Below are positions 14,999 through 23,600 of a DNA stretch of 64,000 bases, piece by piece (the first letter of the stretch is position 1; every line of letters starts with the position of its first letter). Under the pieces are notes generated by a model. The model ran no database searches, was not told the origin of the DNA, and worked only from the letters and a program-made list of their open reading frames with translations. Source of the stretch: Chloracidobacterium sp. Its GTDB lineage: Bacteria; Acidobacteriota; Blastocatellia; Pyrinomonadales; Pyrinomonadaceae. The stretch is taken from assembly GCA_015075585.1 (NCBI GenBank), contig JABTUB010000001.1, positions 682,001 through 746,000 of the forward strand. Direction: 5' to 3'. A program made the translations under genes and the position numbers.

Positions 14999-15400
14999 TA
15001 TTCGATCAAGTCTTTTTGGCATCTCGTTTCTGTCATTCTGACAGGAATTTATTCATTATGGATTAAACAGCGTAAAAAACTGTTGACACATCTTGTTCAA
15101 TACGGTAACTTTTTATTGTATCGGCTGTTAAGCCGAGCACCCTTCGCCGCCGTATGCGACAAAGTTTTCTTGATAACAACGATCTTGGGCAGTTGAAAAA
15201 CGCCTCAGATCATCCGGCCGGCAGACTGCCTTTGACTCCGTCCTTTAGAATCGTCCTTTCATAAGTGTCGATCAGACGCCGCGTAAATTCAGAAGGTGGC
15301 ACCAAATAACCTCAGAATCGTCATTTGCAGAGGCCGTCGGAAAACAAGAAAACTTTTCGCCGGAAAGAAGATCACGTGAAAGTCCTAAAAGGAGCAAACA
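14999..15400 (+). other. 400-base region without a gene, probable pil leader
   Basis: No ORF with coding character is present. It holds the candidate promoter (15083-15111), the 15121-15136 hairpin and then a leader of about 280 bases before pilM, which begins after an AAGGAG site at 15389-15394. I looked for the sequence of a cyclic-di-GMP-I riboswitch, which is common ahead of pilus genes, and did not find its conserved core. Confidence 0.5.
15083..15111 (+). promoter_or_regulatory. Candidate sigma-70 promoter for the pil operon
   Basis: A perfect TTGACA (15083-15088) is followed after 17 bases by TAACTT (15106-15111). Transcription would start near 15118 and immediately enter a small hairpin, tcggct-gtta-agccga at 15121-15136. 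The -10 is weak (three of six consensus bases), so this is a proposal rather than a firm call. Confidence 0.45.
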
Positions 15401-16450
15401 ATGTTCGGTAAGAAAAAAAGCGTTGCCGGTTTGGACATCGGGTCGAGTTCGATAAAGATGATCGAACTTGACGGCAAGCCAAACAGCCTTAACCTCGTAA
15501 GCCTCGGGTTCGAGAATCTGCCCGGCGACACGATCATTGACGGTCAAATAATGGAGATGAACGTCGTTTCGGACGTTATCAGCAGCGTTTGCGTTAATAA
15601 TCAGGTCAAAGCGGATCAAGTCGTTACAGGCGTGAGCGGCCACTCGGTCATCATCAAGAATATCGTCCTGCCGGCGATGAGCTCGGAGGAATTAGAAGAG
15701 TCGATCGATTGGCACGCGGAGGAACATATCCCATACGATCTGGCAGACGTAAGCCTCGATTATCAGGTTACGGCCGAGACCGCGGACTCGACGCACGTTT
15801 TGATCGCAGCGTGTAAGCGTGATCGCATCGACAATATAAAACAGGCGATACAGCTTGCCGGCAAGCAGCCCGTCGTGATCGACGTTGACACATTTGCGCT
15901 GCAGAACTGCTATGAAGCGAACTACGACCCAACGGAAGACGATGTCGTAACGCTACTGAATATAGGTGCCTCGACGATGAATATCAACATCGTCAAGGGC
16001 ACACGCTCACTATTCTCGCGTGATATCACGGTCGGCGGCAGCCAGTTCACAGATGTGCTTCAGCGGAGCCTCGGGTTGAACTTTCAACAGGCTGAAGCGC
16101 TGAAGCGCGGCGTGAACGACGCCGTTGATACGGTCGAAGAAAAGTCGATCGAGCCGCTCATGAGCAATGTGACTGAGATCGTCGCTATGGAGATACAGAA
16201 GACCTTCGATTTCTATCGGGCGACAACCGACGACAACGAGACCCAGGTGCAAAAGATCCTGATCTCAGGCGGCGGCTCAAAGTTGGCCGGCCTTGCCGGT
16301 GAGTTGTCGCAGCGACTCGAACTGCAGGTCGAAATGCTTGATCCATTCCGAAAGATCAACGTGGATACAAAGAAATTCGATCCCGAATATTTGAATGAGA
16401 TCATGCCCGAGATGGCGGTAGCTGTCGGCTTGGCGATCAGGGGAGTGTAA
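15401..16450 (+). CDS. pilM: Type IV pilus assembly protein PilM
   Basis: The 349-residue cytoplasmic protein is an actin-fold ATPase-like component that docks onto the N-terminus of PilN. It begins with GLDIGSSSIKMIEL (about residues 9-22), the phosphate-1 loop, and shows LLNIGASTMNINIV (about 186-199) and ILISGGGSKLAGL (about 286-298) for the second phosphate and adenosine regions. Length equals the usual 350. First gene of a five-gene pilMNOPQ operon, four bases before pilN. Confidence 0.95.
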   Translation: MFGKKKSVAGLDIGSSSIKMIELDGKPNSLNLVSLGFENLPGDTIIDGQIMEMNVVSDVISSVCVNNQVKADQVVTGVSGHSVIIKNIVLPAMSSEELEESIDWHAEEHIPYDLADVSLDYQVTAETADSTHVLIAACKRDRIDNIKQAIQLAGKQPVVIDVDTFALQNCYEANYDPTEDDVVTLLNIGASTMNINIVKGTRSLFSRDITVGGSQFTDVLQRSLGLNFQQAEALKRGVNDAVDTVEEKSIEPLMSNVTEIVAMEIQKTFDFYRATTDDNETQVQKILISGGGSKLAGLAGELSQRLELQVEMLDPFRKINVDTKKFDPEYLNEIMPEMAVAVGLAIRGV

Positions 16451-16454
16451 AGAA

Positions 16455-17171
16455 ATGATCAAGATCAATCTACTCAATTCCGTTACCGAACGCCAAAGCG
16501 GTACCGTTACAGCCGTCGATCGAAAGATCGCAAGCCCGGGAGCAAGACTCTTGGTGCTGTCGCTGGTCGTGGCTTTCCTGACCGTGGCCGTGATCGGTTG
16601 GGATGTGATAAGCAGTCAAATGGCGAAATCAGAAGCCGAACGCCAGCTAGCCGAGCAGAAGCAGATCGAACAGGAGCTTGCAACGGTGATCGCCGAGCAA
16701 AAGGACCTCGAACAAAAGATCCAGAATATCGACGTGCGTATCGAGGCCATCAAGAAGCTCAGAGCATCGCAGGCCGGCCCGAGCGCCGTGCTTGAGGCGT
16801 TGCGCGAGCGTATTGCGATGGTTCCGGGCCTTTATCTGCAAACCGTTGAACAGACAGGCGACCAGATGACCTTTACCGGAAGTTCTCCGGATGAGTCACA
16901 GGTAACGCAGTTCGGCCGCAGCCTGGAGTTCTCGAACGGTCTATTCTCAAATCTGAATATCGAAACGAGCCGGGCCGAGGTAGTCAACAACGCAGCTCCG
17001 CAAAAAGTGAATGCGACGGGCGAAGCACCGAAGATCGGTGTTGTCAACTTCACGATCAAGTGTGCATATACGCCCACAAAGGCGGCAGGCGCGAATAACA
17101 GTGTTCCGACCACGGCATCAGCTCCGGCCCAGGGCCAAGGGCAGACGCAGCAGCAGATAGCAAAGAATTAG
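16455..17171 (+). CDS. pilN: Type IV pilus assembly protein PilN
   Basis: The 238-residue bitopic inner-membrane protein begins with the PilM-binding motif MIKINLLNSV (the INLLP-like signature), has one membrane helix (about residues 32-52), then a coiled coil rich in Gln and Glu (about 55-105) and a periplasmic ferredoxin-like domain with FTGSSPDESQVTQFGRSLE. An Ala/Gln-rich tail follows. It forms the alignment complex with PilO and PilP that bridges the inner-membrane platform to PilQ. Confidence 0.93.
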   Translation: MIKINLLNSVTERQSGTVTAVDRKIASPGARLLVLSLVVAFLTVAVIGWDVISSQMAKSEAERQLAEQKQIEQELATVIAEQKDLEQKIQNIDVRIEAIKKLRASQAGPSAVLEALRERIAMVPGLYLQTVEQTGDQMTFTGSSPDESQVTQFGRSLEFSNGLFSNLNIETSRAEVVNNAAPQKVNATGEAPKIGVVNFTIKCAYTPTKAAGANNSVPTTASAPAQGQGQTQQQIAKN

Positions 17172-17192
17172 CGAAAAGACGAGGAAACGATC

Positions 17193-17870
17193 ATGTTGGA
17201 GAAGATAAAGAACCTGAAATGGCACTATCAACTGGCGATAATGGTTGGTGTTGCCTGCCTGCTGTACGGTGGCGTCTGGTACTTCGTGACCAGCGGAACC
17301 CGTGAAGAAGTTGCCAAGCTGACCGACGAGGTCGCCCAACTTCAGCAGAAGAATGAGACGGCACGTCTCGCCACCGCCCGCATCAGTGAGTTTCGATCGC
17401 TTTTCGAGACCAAGTCGGCTGAGTATGACGAGTTGAAAGTGCTGCTTCCCGAGCAGCGTGAGATCACGAACGTACTGCAGGGCCTTCAGGATACGGCGAA
17501 CAGCAGCCGCCTGAGTGTGATGCGTTTCAGCCCGCGTGATGACGTGCAGCAAGACTCGATCATGGCAAAGCCGGTCGAGGTCGAGGTTGACAGCAACTTC
17601 AACAACGTCCGCGGATTCTTTGAAGCAATGGCGAAGCTGCCGCGTATCGTTTCGATCACGGATTTTCAGTTGAGTCAGCTTCCCAAGCAAACTGCCGAGA
17701 AAACCCTTCACGCGCGATTCGTGCTGACAGCATACTATGCGGCTCCGACAGATCTGAAAGGCGGGGCACCCACGGGCACTGCCGCTCCGGGAACCGCACC
17801 CGCAGGAGCACCTGCGAACGGAACGCCTGCACCTGCCGCACCGCCGGTCGCTCCGCCCGCCGCAAAATAA
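17193..17870 (+). CDS. pilO: Type IV pilus assembly protein PilO
   Basis: The 225-residue protein has a short cytoplasmic start, one membrane helix (about residues 13-32), a coiled coil (about 35-85) and a periplasmic domain with FNNVRGFFEAMAKLPRIVSITDF (seen at about 137-159), the standard PilO core. The last ~35 residues are Pro/Ala/Gly-rich and probably flexible. It is preceded by an AGGA-containing ribosome binding site and lies between pilN and pilP. It heterodimerises with PilN. Confidence 0.93.
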   Translation: MLEKIKNLKWHYQLAIMVGVACLLYGGVWYFVTSGTREEVAKLTDEVAQLQQKNETARLATARISEFRSLFETKSAEYDELKVLLPEQREITNVLQGLQDTANSSRLSVMRFSPRDDVQQDSIMAKPVEVEVDSNFNNVRGFFEAMAKLPRIVSITDFQLSQLPKQTAEKTLHARFVLTAYYAAPTDLKGGAPTGTAAPGTAPAGAPANGTPAPAAPPVAPPAAK

Positions 17871-17902
17871 CCTCAATAGACCATCGTTTCGGAAAAAAAG
17901 CC

Positions 17903-18700
17903 ATGACGAACAACATCCTAAATCTCAGAAAAACCGCAGTTTGGGCCTTCGCGATCAGCGTTATACTCCTGAGCGGAAGCTACTTTGAAGCGAACGCACA
18001 GCGCGACCCGTTCCTGACGCCGAGCTATCAAAGGCAAAGGACGGACAAGCCTTCAGGAAATTCCGGTACGGCTAAGTCGGCCAAGCCCGGCCAAAGCGGT
18101 CCGGCTTTTTACGGCGCACCGGCGATAGAGGCACGCATCGACTACTACAAGCGGGTTCGCGAACAGGCCGCCGCGAACGGCCAGCCCCTGCCCAAGGTAA
18201 CGAGTGTGCTGACACTTAACGAGCTTGCCGTCAGCGGCATCTTCAAAACGCCGCGCGGATATGCTGCGATCGTCGAAGCAACGCCGATCAAGCTCTCGTA
18301 CACGATCTATCCGGGCGAAAAGTTCTTTGACGGGCAACTCGTAGCGGTTGAAGAGAACAGGCTTGTTTTCCGAAAGATCACAAAGACGGGGCCGAATAAG
18401 TTCGTCGCGTCGGTCGAGAACAAGGCTCTCCAGCAGTTCAATATGAGATCGCAGATACAGGGCACGGCACCTGCGAACCAACCTTCCGACAAGGATGTGC
18501 AGACAGCATCCGCCGCTGCTCCTGCGGGGGCTAATGCGGAACAGCAAGTCGATCGGCAGCCGTCCGCAGTCGTTCCGGCACACTCAGGCCCGATCGTTTC
18601 GTTCCTTGATGAGATGAACAGGGCACCGGCAGATACCGGTAAGGCTGCTGACAAGAAGGCCTCGAAAAAGCCGGCAAAGGTCGCAAAGAGCAATAAATAG
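17903..18700 (+). CDS. pilP: Type IV pilus assembly protein PilP
   Basis: The 265-residue protein has a signal-anchor or signal peptide (about residues 12-31) and then QRDPFLTPSYQ, the RDPF motif that marks the PilP family N-terminus. The central beta domain (LAVSGIFKTPRGYAAIVEA..., about 109-170) is the HR/PilP secretin-binding fold. The C-terminal third is low-complexity Ala/Pro/Lys sequence. Unlike classical PilP, no lipobox cysteine is visible after the signal segment. It links the PilNO dimer to the PilQ secretin. Confidence 0.87.
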   Translation: MTNNILNLRKTAVWAFAISVILLSGSYFEANAQRDPFLTPSYQRQRTDKPSGNSGTAKSAKPGQSGPAFYGAPAIEARIDYYKRVREQAAANGQPLPKVTSVLTLNELAVSGIFKTPRGYAAIVEATPIKLSYTIYPGEKFFDGQLVAVEENRLVFRKITKTGPNKFVASVENKALQQFNMRSQIQGTAPANQPSDKDVQTASAAAPAGANAEQQVDRQPSAVVPAHSGPIVSFLDEMNRAPADTGKAADKKASKKPAKVAKSNK

Positions 18701-18730
18701 TTTTGCGGTGATACTGCCGCATGCAGACAG

Positions 18731-18744
18731 CCGGCCGCGGCCGG
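18731..18744 (+). promoter_or_regulatory. GC-rich hairpin between pilP and pilQ
   Basis: The self-complementary ccggccgcggccgg is followed shortly by a short T run (gcatttt). It lies in the only sizeable gap (97 bases) of the pil operon and could act as a weak terminator or an RNA-stability element that lowers or separates pilQ expression. pilQ has its own strong GGAGG site. Confidence 0.35.
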
Positions 18745-18797
18745 TCGCATTTTAAGATGCCGACCTACATATCGGCACAGTCTTTAACGGAGGAAAC

Positions 18798-20483
18798 ATG
18801 AATTCTCTTACCCATTTACGCGAGATCGTCAAACGATCGGCTGCCGTCATAATGATCGCACTCGTCGTTGCCGTCTCAGCATTTTCTCAAACAGTTGACC
18901 CGCGATCGCAGGGGCTTCATTACGGGGACGCCGGATTTCGCGGCGAACCTATCAATCTTAGTGTCGTCAATGCCGACATTCGCGACATCCTCAGCTACAT
19001 TACCGATCAGTACGGAATAAACTTCGTCATTGATAAGTCAGTGAAAGAAGTGCCGGTTACTGTCAAACTTAACGATGTGCCCTGGAACGTGGCCCTCGAT
19101 TCGGTGCTTCAGTCGCAAGCTCTGAGTGCACAGGTCAACGGGAACATCCTTCGTATCGTCGATTCCAAGACACTCTCGGACGAGATCGACGTTCAAGCAA
19201 AACTTCGTGACGGCGCGATCGACGGATCGCCGCTCTACACCGAATTCCTGCGGCTGAACTACGCCCGAGCCTCGGGCACGTTGAGCGGTGCAGCGGGCGC
19301 GAGCAACCAGATGACCACCGGTACGTCGTCGATGGGCGGCGGCGGTGCAATGGCATCAGCCCCTTCGGGATCCGGTGCCGCAACGAGCGGCGGAGGGGCC
19401 GACCAAGGTATCCTTGGGATCGTCCAGAAGCGTTTGTCGCGCCGCGGAACCGTAGAGGTTGACGGCCGCAGCAACACGCTTATCATAACCGACGTTCGCC
19501 AAAACCTTGATGCGATCCGCCAGTTGGTCGCCTATCTCGATCAGCCTGAGCCGCAGGTCGAGATCGAGGCCCGCATAGTTGTCGCTACCCGCAATTTCAG
19601 CCGTGATATTGGCGTTCAGCTCGGTGCATTCGTCGCCGGGCCGCGCGGCAGTGCTTACGGCGGCGGTACATTGCCGAACGCTACGACCACCATTCCGGTT
19701 CCCGGAGGATATCCGGTGCCGCACATCAATAACGACCTCGTGTCAAAGATCGCCAATACCGCGATCGGCTTGACGACCGGCGTATTCGGCACGGCACAGT
19801 TGAGTGCCTTGATCACGGCAGGTGAGCAGAAAGGCGAGGCGAAGGTCATCGCAACACCTCGTGTTACGGCTCTTAACAACCGCCCCGCGGAGATCAAGAG
19901 CGGTACCAAAATTCCAATTACAACCGTCCAGCCGGGGGGAGCAGATGGTGGCCCGGTTATCCAAACTACAACTTATGTGGATGTCCCATTACGTCTAGCG
20001 ATAACACCTCAGATCACCGACCTCGGCACCGTCATACTCAATGTTGTCGCAGAGAACAGCTCGACAGCGACCATTGTCGGCGGGGCGGCTCCGGCGATCA
20101 ATACGCAGAGCATGACCACACAGGTAACGGTGCCCGATGGCGGTACGACGGTTGTCGGCGGCGTTCTTTTTGACGACGAGCGTGAAAGCCAGGACCGCAC
20201 ACCGGGCCTGTCGCGGATACCGATTCTCGGCAATCTTTTCAAGCGAAAGGGTGTCCAGCGTAATACGAACGAAATTTTGTTCTTCATTACGCCGCGCATC
20301 ACGCATCCGCAGTCACCGGCCGATCAGAGCTCGAAGCAGACAAAGCCGGCTCCAATCCTTCAGCCCGTGCCGCTAGGCAATCCGCCTTCAAACTCGACAC
20401 GGAATCCTGAGACGCCGCTGCCGAACGTTCAAACGCCTGTGGTCGCGCGTCCGGACGCGGTGCAAGGCCCCGGCAAACCGTAG
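18798..20483 (+). CDS. pilQ: Type IV pilus secretin PilQ
   Basis: The 561-residue outer-membrane secretin begins with a signal peptide (about residues 13-31), then an STN/N0-like domain with INLSVVNADIRDILSYI and VPVTVKLNDVPWNVALDSVL (about 50-105), a Gly/Ser/Met-rich linker (about 165-200) inserted in the N1 domain, and the secretin barrel region with VEIEARIVVATRNFSRDIG, RVTALNNRPAEIKSGTKIP and the C-terminal RNTNEILFFITPRI. It is shorter than typical PilQ and has no AMIN domains. The last ~60 residues are Pro-rich. A strong terminator follows. Confidence 0.93.
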   Translation: MNSLTHLREIVKRSAAVIMIALVVAVSAFSQTVDPRSQGLHYGDAGFRGEPINLSVVNADIRDILSYITDQYGINFVIDKSVKEVPVTVKLNDVPWNVALDSVLQSQALSAQVNGNILRIVDSKTLSDEIDVQAKLRDGAIDGSPLYTEFLRLNYARASGTLSGAAGASNQMTTGTSSMGGGGAMASAPSGSGAATSGGGADQGILGIVQKRLSRRGTVEVDGRSNTLIITDVRQNLDAIRQLVAYLDQPEPQVEIEARIVVATRNFSRDIGVQLGAFVAGPRGSAYGGGTLPNATTTIPVPGGYPVPHINNDLVSKIANTAIGLTTGVFGTAQLSALITAGEQKGEAKVIATPRVTALNNRPAEIKSGTKIPITTVQPGGADGGPVIQTTTYVDVPLRLAITPQITDLGTVILNVVAENSSTATIVGGAAPAINTQSMTTQVTVPDGGTTVVGGVLFDDERESQDRTPGLSRIPILGNLFKRKGVQRNTNEILFFITPRITHPQSPADQSSKQTKPAPILQPVPLGNPPSNSTRNPETPLPNVQTPVVARPDAVQGPGKP

Positions 20484-20511
20484 GCCTCAGCAAGCGTGTT
20501 TCTTCCGAAAA

Positions 20512-20545
20512 GCCCGTCCGATAGAGCATCGGACGGGCCTTTTTA
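20512..20545 (+). terminator. Rho-independent terminator of the pil operon
   Basis: An 11-base-pair perfect stem (gcccgtccgat at 20512-20522 with atcggacgggc at 20528-20538), a five-base loop and a following cttttta tract make a textbook terminator, 28 bases past the pilQ stop and facing the convergent peptidase gene. Confidence 0.92.
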
Positions 20546-20656
20546 TGTGATCGTTCGGCAAAAAAAGGACAGTGCCGCGAACGGCTCTGCCCTTTTGTGG
20601 TTTGATGTTCGCAACGGCACCGTCGCTTCGACGATGCCGCTGCAAAGCGTGCCGGG

Positions 20657-23600
20657 TTAGTTACCCGAGTTAAAGATGAGCGAGAATGCTCGGGCAGTGC
20701 CGGTGTCGCCACCGGCGTTGTCCGAGATGTTAACGACCCACGTTCCATCCGCGTTTTCGCCGTCAAAGGCAGACATCGGATTGTTCGGTGAGTAGTTACC
20801 CGAAGGGAACACAGCGCTCGTACCGCCTGCAGTATTACACGCCGTTTCGACCGCAGGTAGCCCGCCTTCATCATTCAGAAGGATGTTGGCGAGGTTGTTG
20901 TTGCTGCAGCCAACCGAAGTCGGTACGGGAACGCCCGGTCGATCGTAAACAGCCACGGTCGTACCGCCCAGTGACGTCACCTTGATGATGATATCGCCGA
21001 CCCACGTGTGACTGATCCCACAGTTGACGTTACCGGACGTTCCGTCACATGTACCGCCGGAGACCTGATCGATGCTGAAGTTCAGATCGGAGATCGTACC
21101 GACGCCCGAGACGGGGACGTTGATGTTCACACCGGCGGGGTTGTTATCCGGGAAAGGGACATCCGGGCCGGTGTAGCTTACGGTCACAGAGCCGCCGCCG
21201 CCGCCACCGCTCATATCCGGCAGGAACTTGTACGGAACCGGTATGTCAGTTGCCACACCGAAGTTCGACTGGAAGGTACCTGCTGTCGAGCCGTTGACGT
21301 ACCATGTGCCTCCGCGATAGACAGCGACATCGGCCGTGCCGTCACCATCGTAGTCGCCCGGAACTGCGATATCGCCGTTCTGGCCGAACGCGGTGTAGAT
21401 GACCGATCCGTCACTGCTCTTGCGGATATACCATGTGCCGTCCGACGGGCGGAACACTGCAACATCTTCCTTGCTGTCGCCGTCATAATCCGCCGGTGCC
21501 GGTTGGTCGCCGGTCGCACCGAAGTCATAGACGTAGAAGTTGGTTGCGGGCGATCCCGTAGGTTTAGCTATGTACCACCGGTTCTCAGACGGACGATAAA
21601 CGGCCAGATTGGTCTTGCCGTCGCCTTCAGGGTCGATAGCAAGAGGCTTGTCACCCGTAAGTCCGAACGGTTCAACAGTGTTCGAGTTGTTGCTGCTGTT
21701 GAGCACATACCAAACACCGGTCGATGGCCTGAAGACCGCCAGGTCGGTCTTGCCGTCGGCATCGTAGTCGCCTGAGACAGGGACGTCGTCAGGCAGGCCC
21801 CACGAGGTTGCCCTGAACACGTTACCGTTGCTCATAAGAACAAAGTAATCGTTGTTCGCCGGGTTAGCATCCGGACGGAACACTGCAAAATCGGTCTTGC
21901 CGTCACCGTCATAGTCGCCCGGTGCGATCGTGTCCGTTGCGAGGCCCCAATGCGTTGCCGAGAAGCCGTTAGTCGAGCCCTGCACATACCAGTTGCCTTC
22001 TGACGGGCGGAACACTGCAAGATCGGTCTTGCCGTCTCCGTCAAAGTCGCCGCGTGCACGCGTTGCGACCGCGCCGCAGGTATAGCCGTTGATGAATTCA
22101 ACATCATCAATGTTGATGCCGGTCGCCCCGACCGACGAGTCGGATGCCATCCTCCAGCGGAACTGTACGCTCTGGCCATTTGCCGCTGCCGGCAGATTGA
22201 CCTCAGTGCTTAGATAGCCCGCTGAGGTGCCGGTCCAAGCCTGCCTTCCGCCAAGCGGATTTTGGAACGAAGTGCTGAGCGTTCCGTTATAACCGCCGGA
22301 TACGAAAGTGCCGCCCGCAGCAAGTATATCCTGCCATGTGCCTGCACCTATCTTGATCTCAAGAACCGCACCATCATAAGTGTTCTCAGTGGCGTACTTG
22401 TTCTTGAATTTCAGTTTGGCGCTTGCGGAGGTCACGTTGGTGCTCGGTGACACAAGCGATGCCATATTGACACCCGACGGGTCGTTCGCAAATGCGGAGT
22501 TCGGAGCCGTATTCGCTCCGGTTGCACTGGTCGTCCACGTGATGCCCGTTCCATTGTCCTGCGTCATCGTCCAGCCTGCCGGAAGCGCAGGGGCAGTAAC
22601 GCCGTCAAAGTTCTCGAGGACGCCATTCGGGTTACCCAACACAAAGCTGCGAATAGCAGCGGGCTGTGCTCCGAGTGTGCTTGACACAACTATTGAGAGA
22701 CTTACCGTGCTGCCGCATGCCGCATTGGGATCGACCGTGTACGGAATGTTCTGCGTTACGGTCTGACCGTCATTGATCGTTCCGTAGTTGATCGGCGAGC
22801 CGCCGTCGATCGTCACTGTAACGTTGGTGATCGGGGCGCCGGTATTCGGATTCTTGACACCGATCGCAAGGACAACATTCTCGCCCGGTTCGGGGAAGCC
22901 GTTGCCGTTGCCTGTGGAGTCCGAAACGCTGAAGGTATCGAGAGCCGCGTTCGGCGAGTCGAATGCCTCTGTAACGGACGAAGCTGTCTGAACACTTGCC
23001 GACCAGCCCATACCGCGGATACGGAATCCTTCTCTTACATCGGATGCATCTGCTGACGCAAGGTTTGCGTACGGCAGAGCGGCTGCAGCGGCGATGATAG
23101 CGTCACGCTCCTGAAGGAATGTAGGATTGAGCGGGGAAAGCTTCATACCGTCAGTAACGGCCTGAAGAACCGCCCGGTTGCCGTCGTCAAAGCCGCGACG
23201 CTGTACAAAGCGTGCACGAACTTCCCAAAGAGCTATCTTCCAGATCTCGCCCGCATTATGCACCTGCGAACAGCTGCCTGATGTGGCGATGACCGGGCTG
23301 CGGGGATATGCGCTGGAAACCGCATTTGACGGCGTTCCGAGCGTGGTATCGCAGTTCGAGTTGATGTGACCAAAGGTCAGCGGATTATACGGCTTATTGT
23401 TCGGGCCGCCCGTGAATGCCATAACGGCGGTCGGGAAGCGGCGAATTCCGTAGAAGTAATTTGCAGTAAAGCTGCCGCCAAGCTGATATGTGGCATAGCC
23501 GCCTTCTGTATAGACGCCGTTGATCGGGTCGGTCGGCGTTGAGGTCATAACGTGAGCGTACCAGTCGCCCCATCCTTCACCCATCATGCCGCCCTGGTTT

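Noticed and set aside
15290..15320. TGGCAC seen in the pil leader considered as a sigma-54 promoter
   Set aside because: The required TTGC element at the proper spacing is missing.
21225..22065. Regularly spaced repeats suspected to be a CRISPR array
   Set aside because: The units are about 150 bases, in frame and encode calcium-binding FG-GAP/VCBS motifs inside a peptidase gene.
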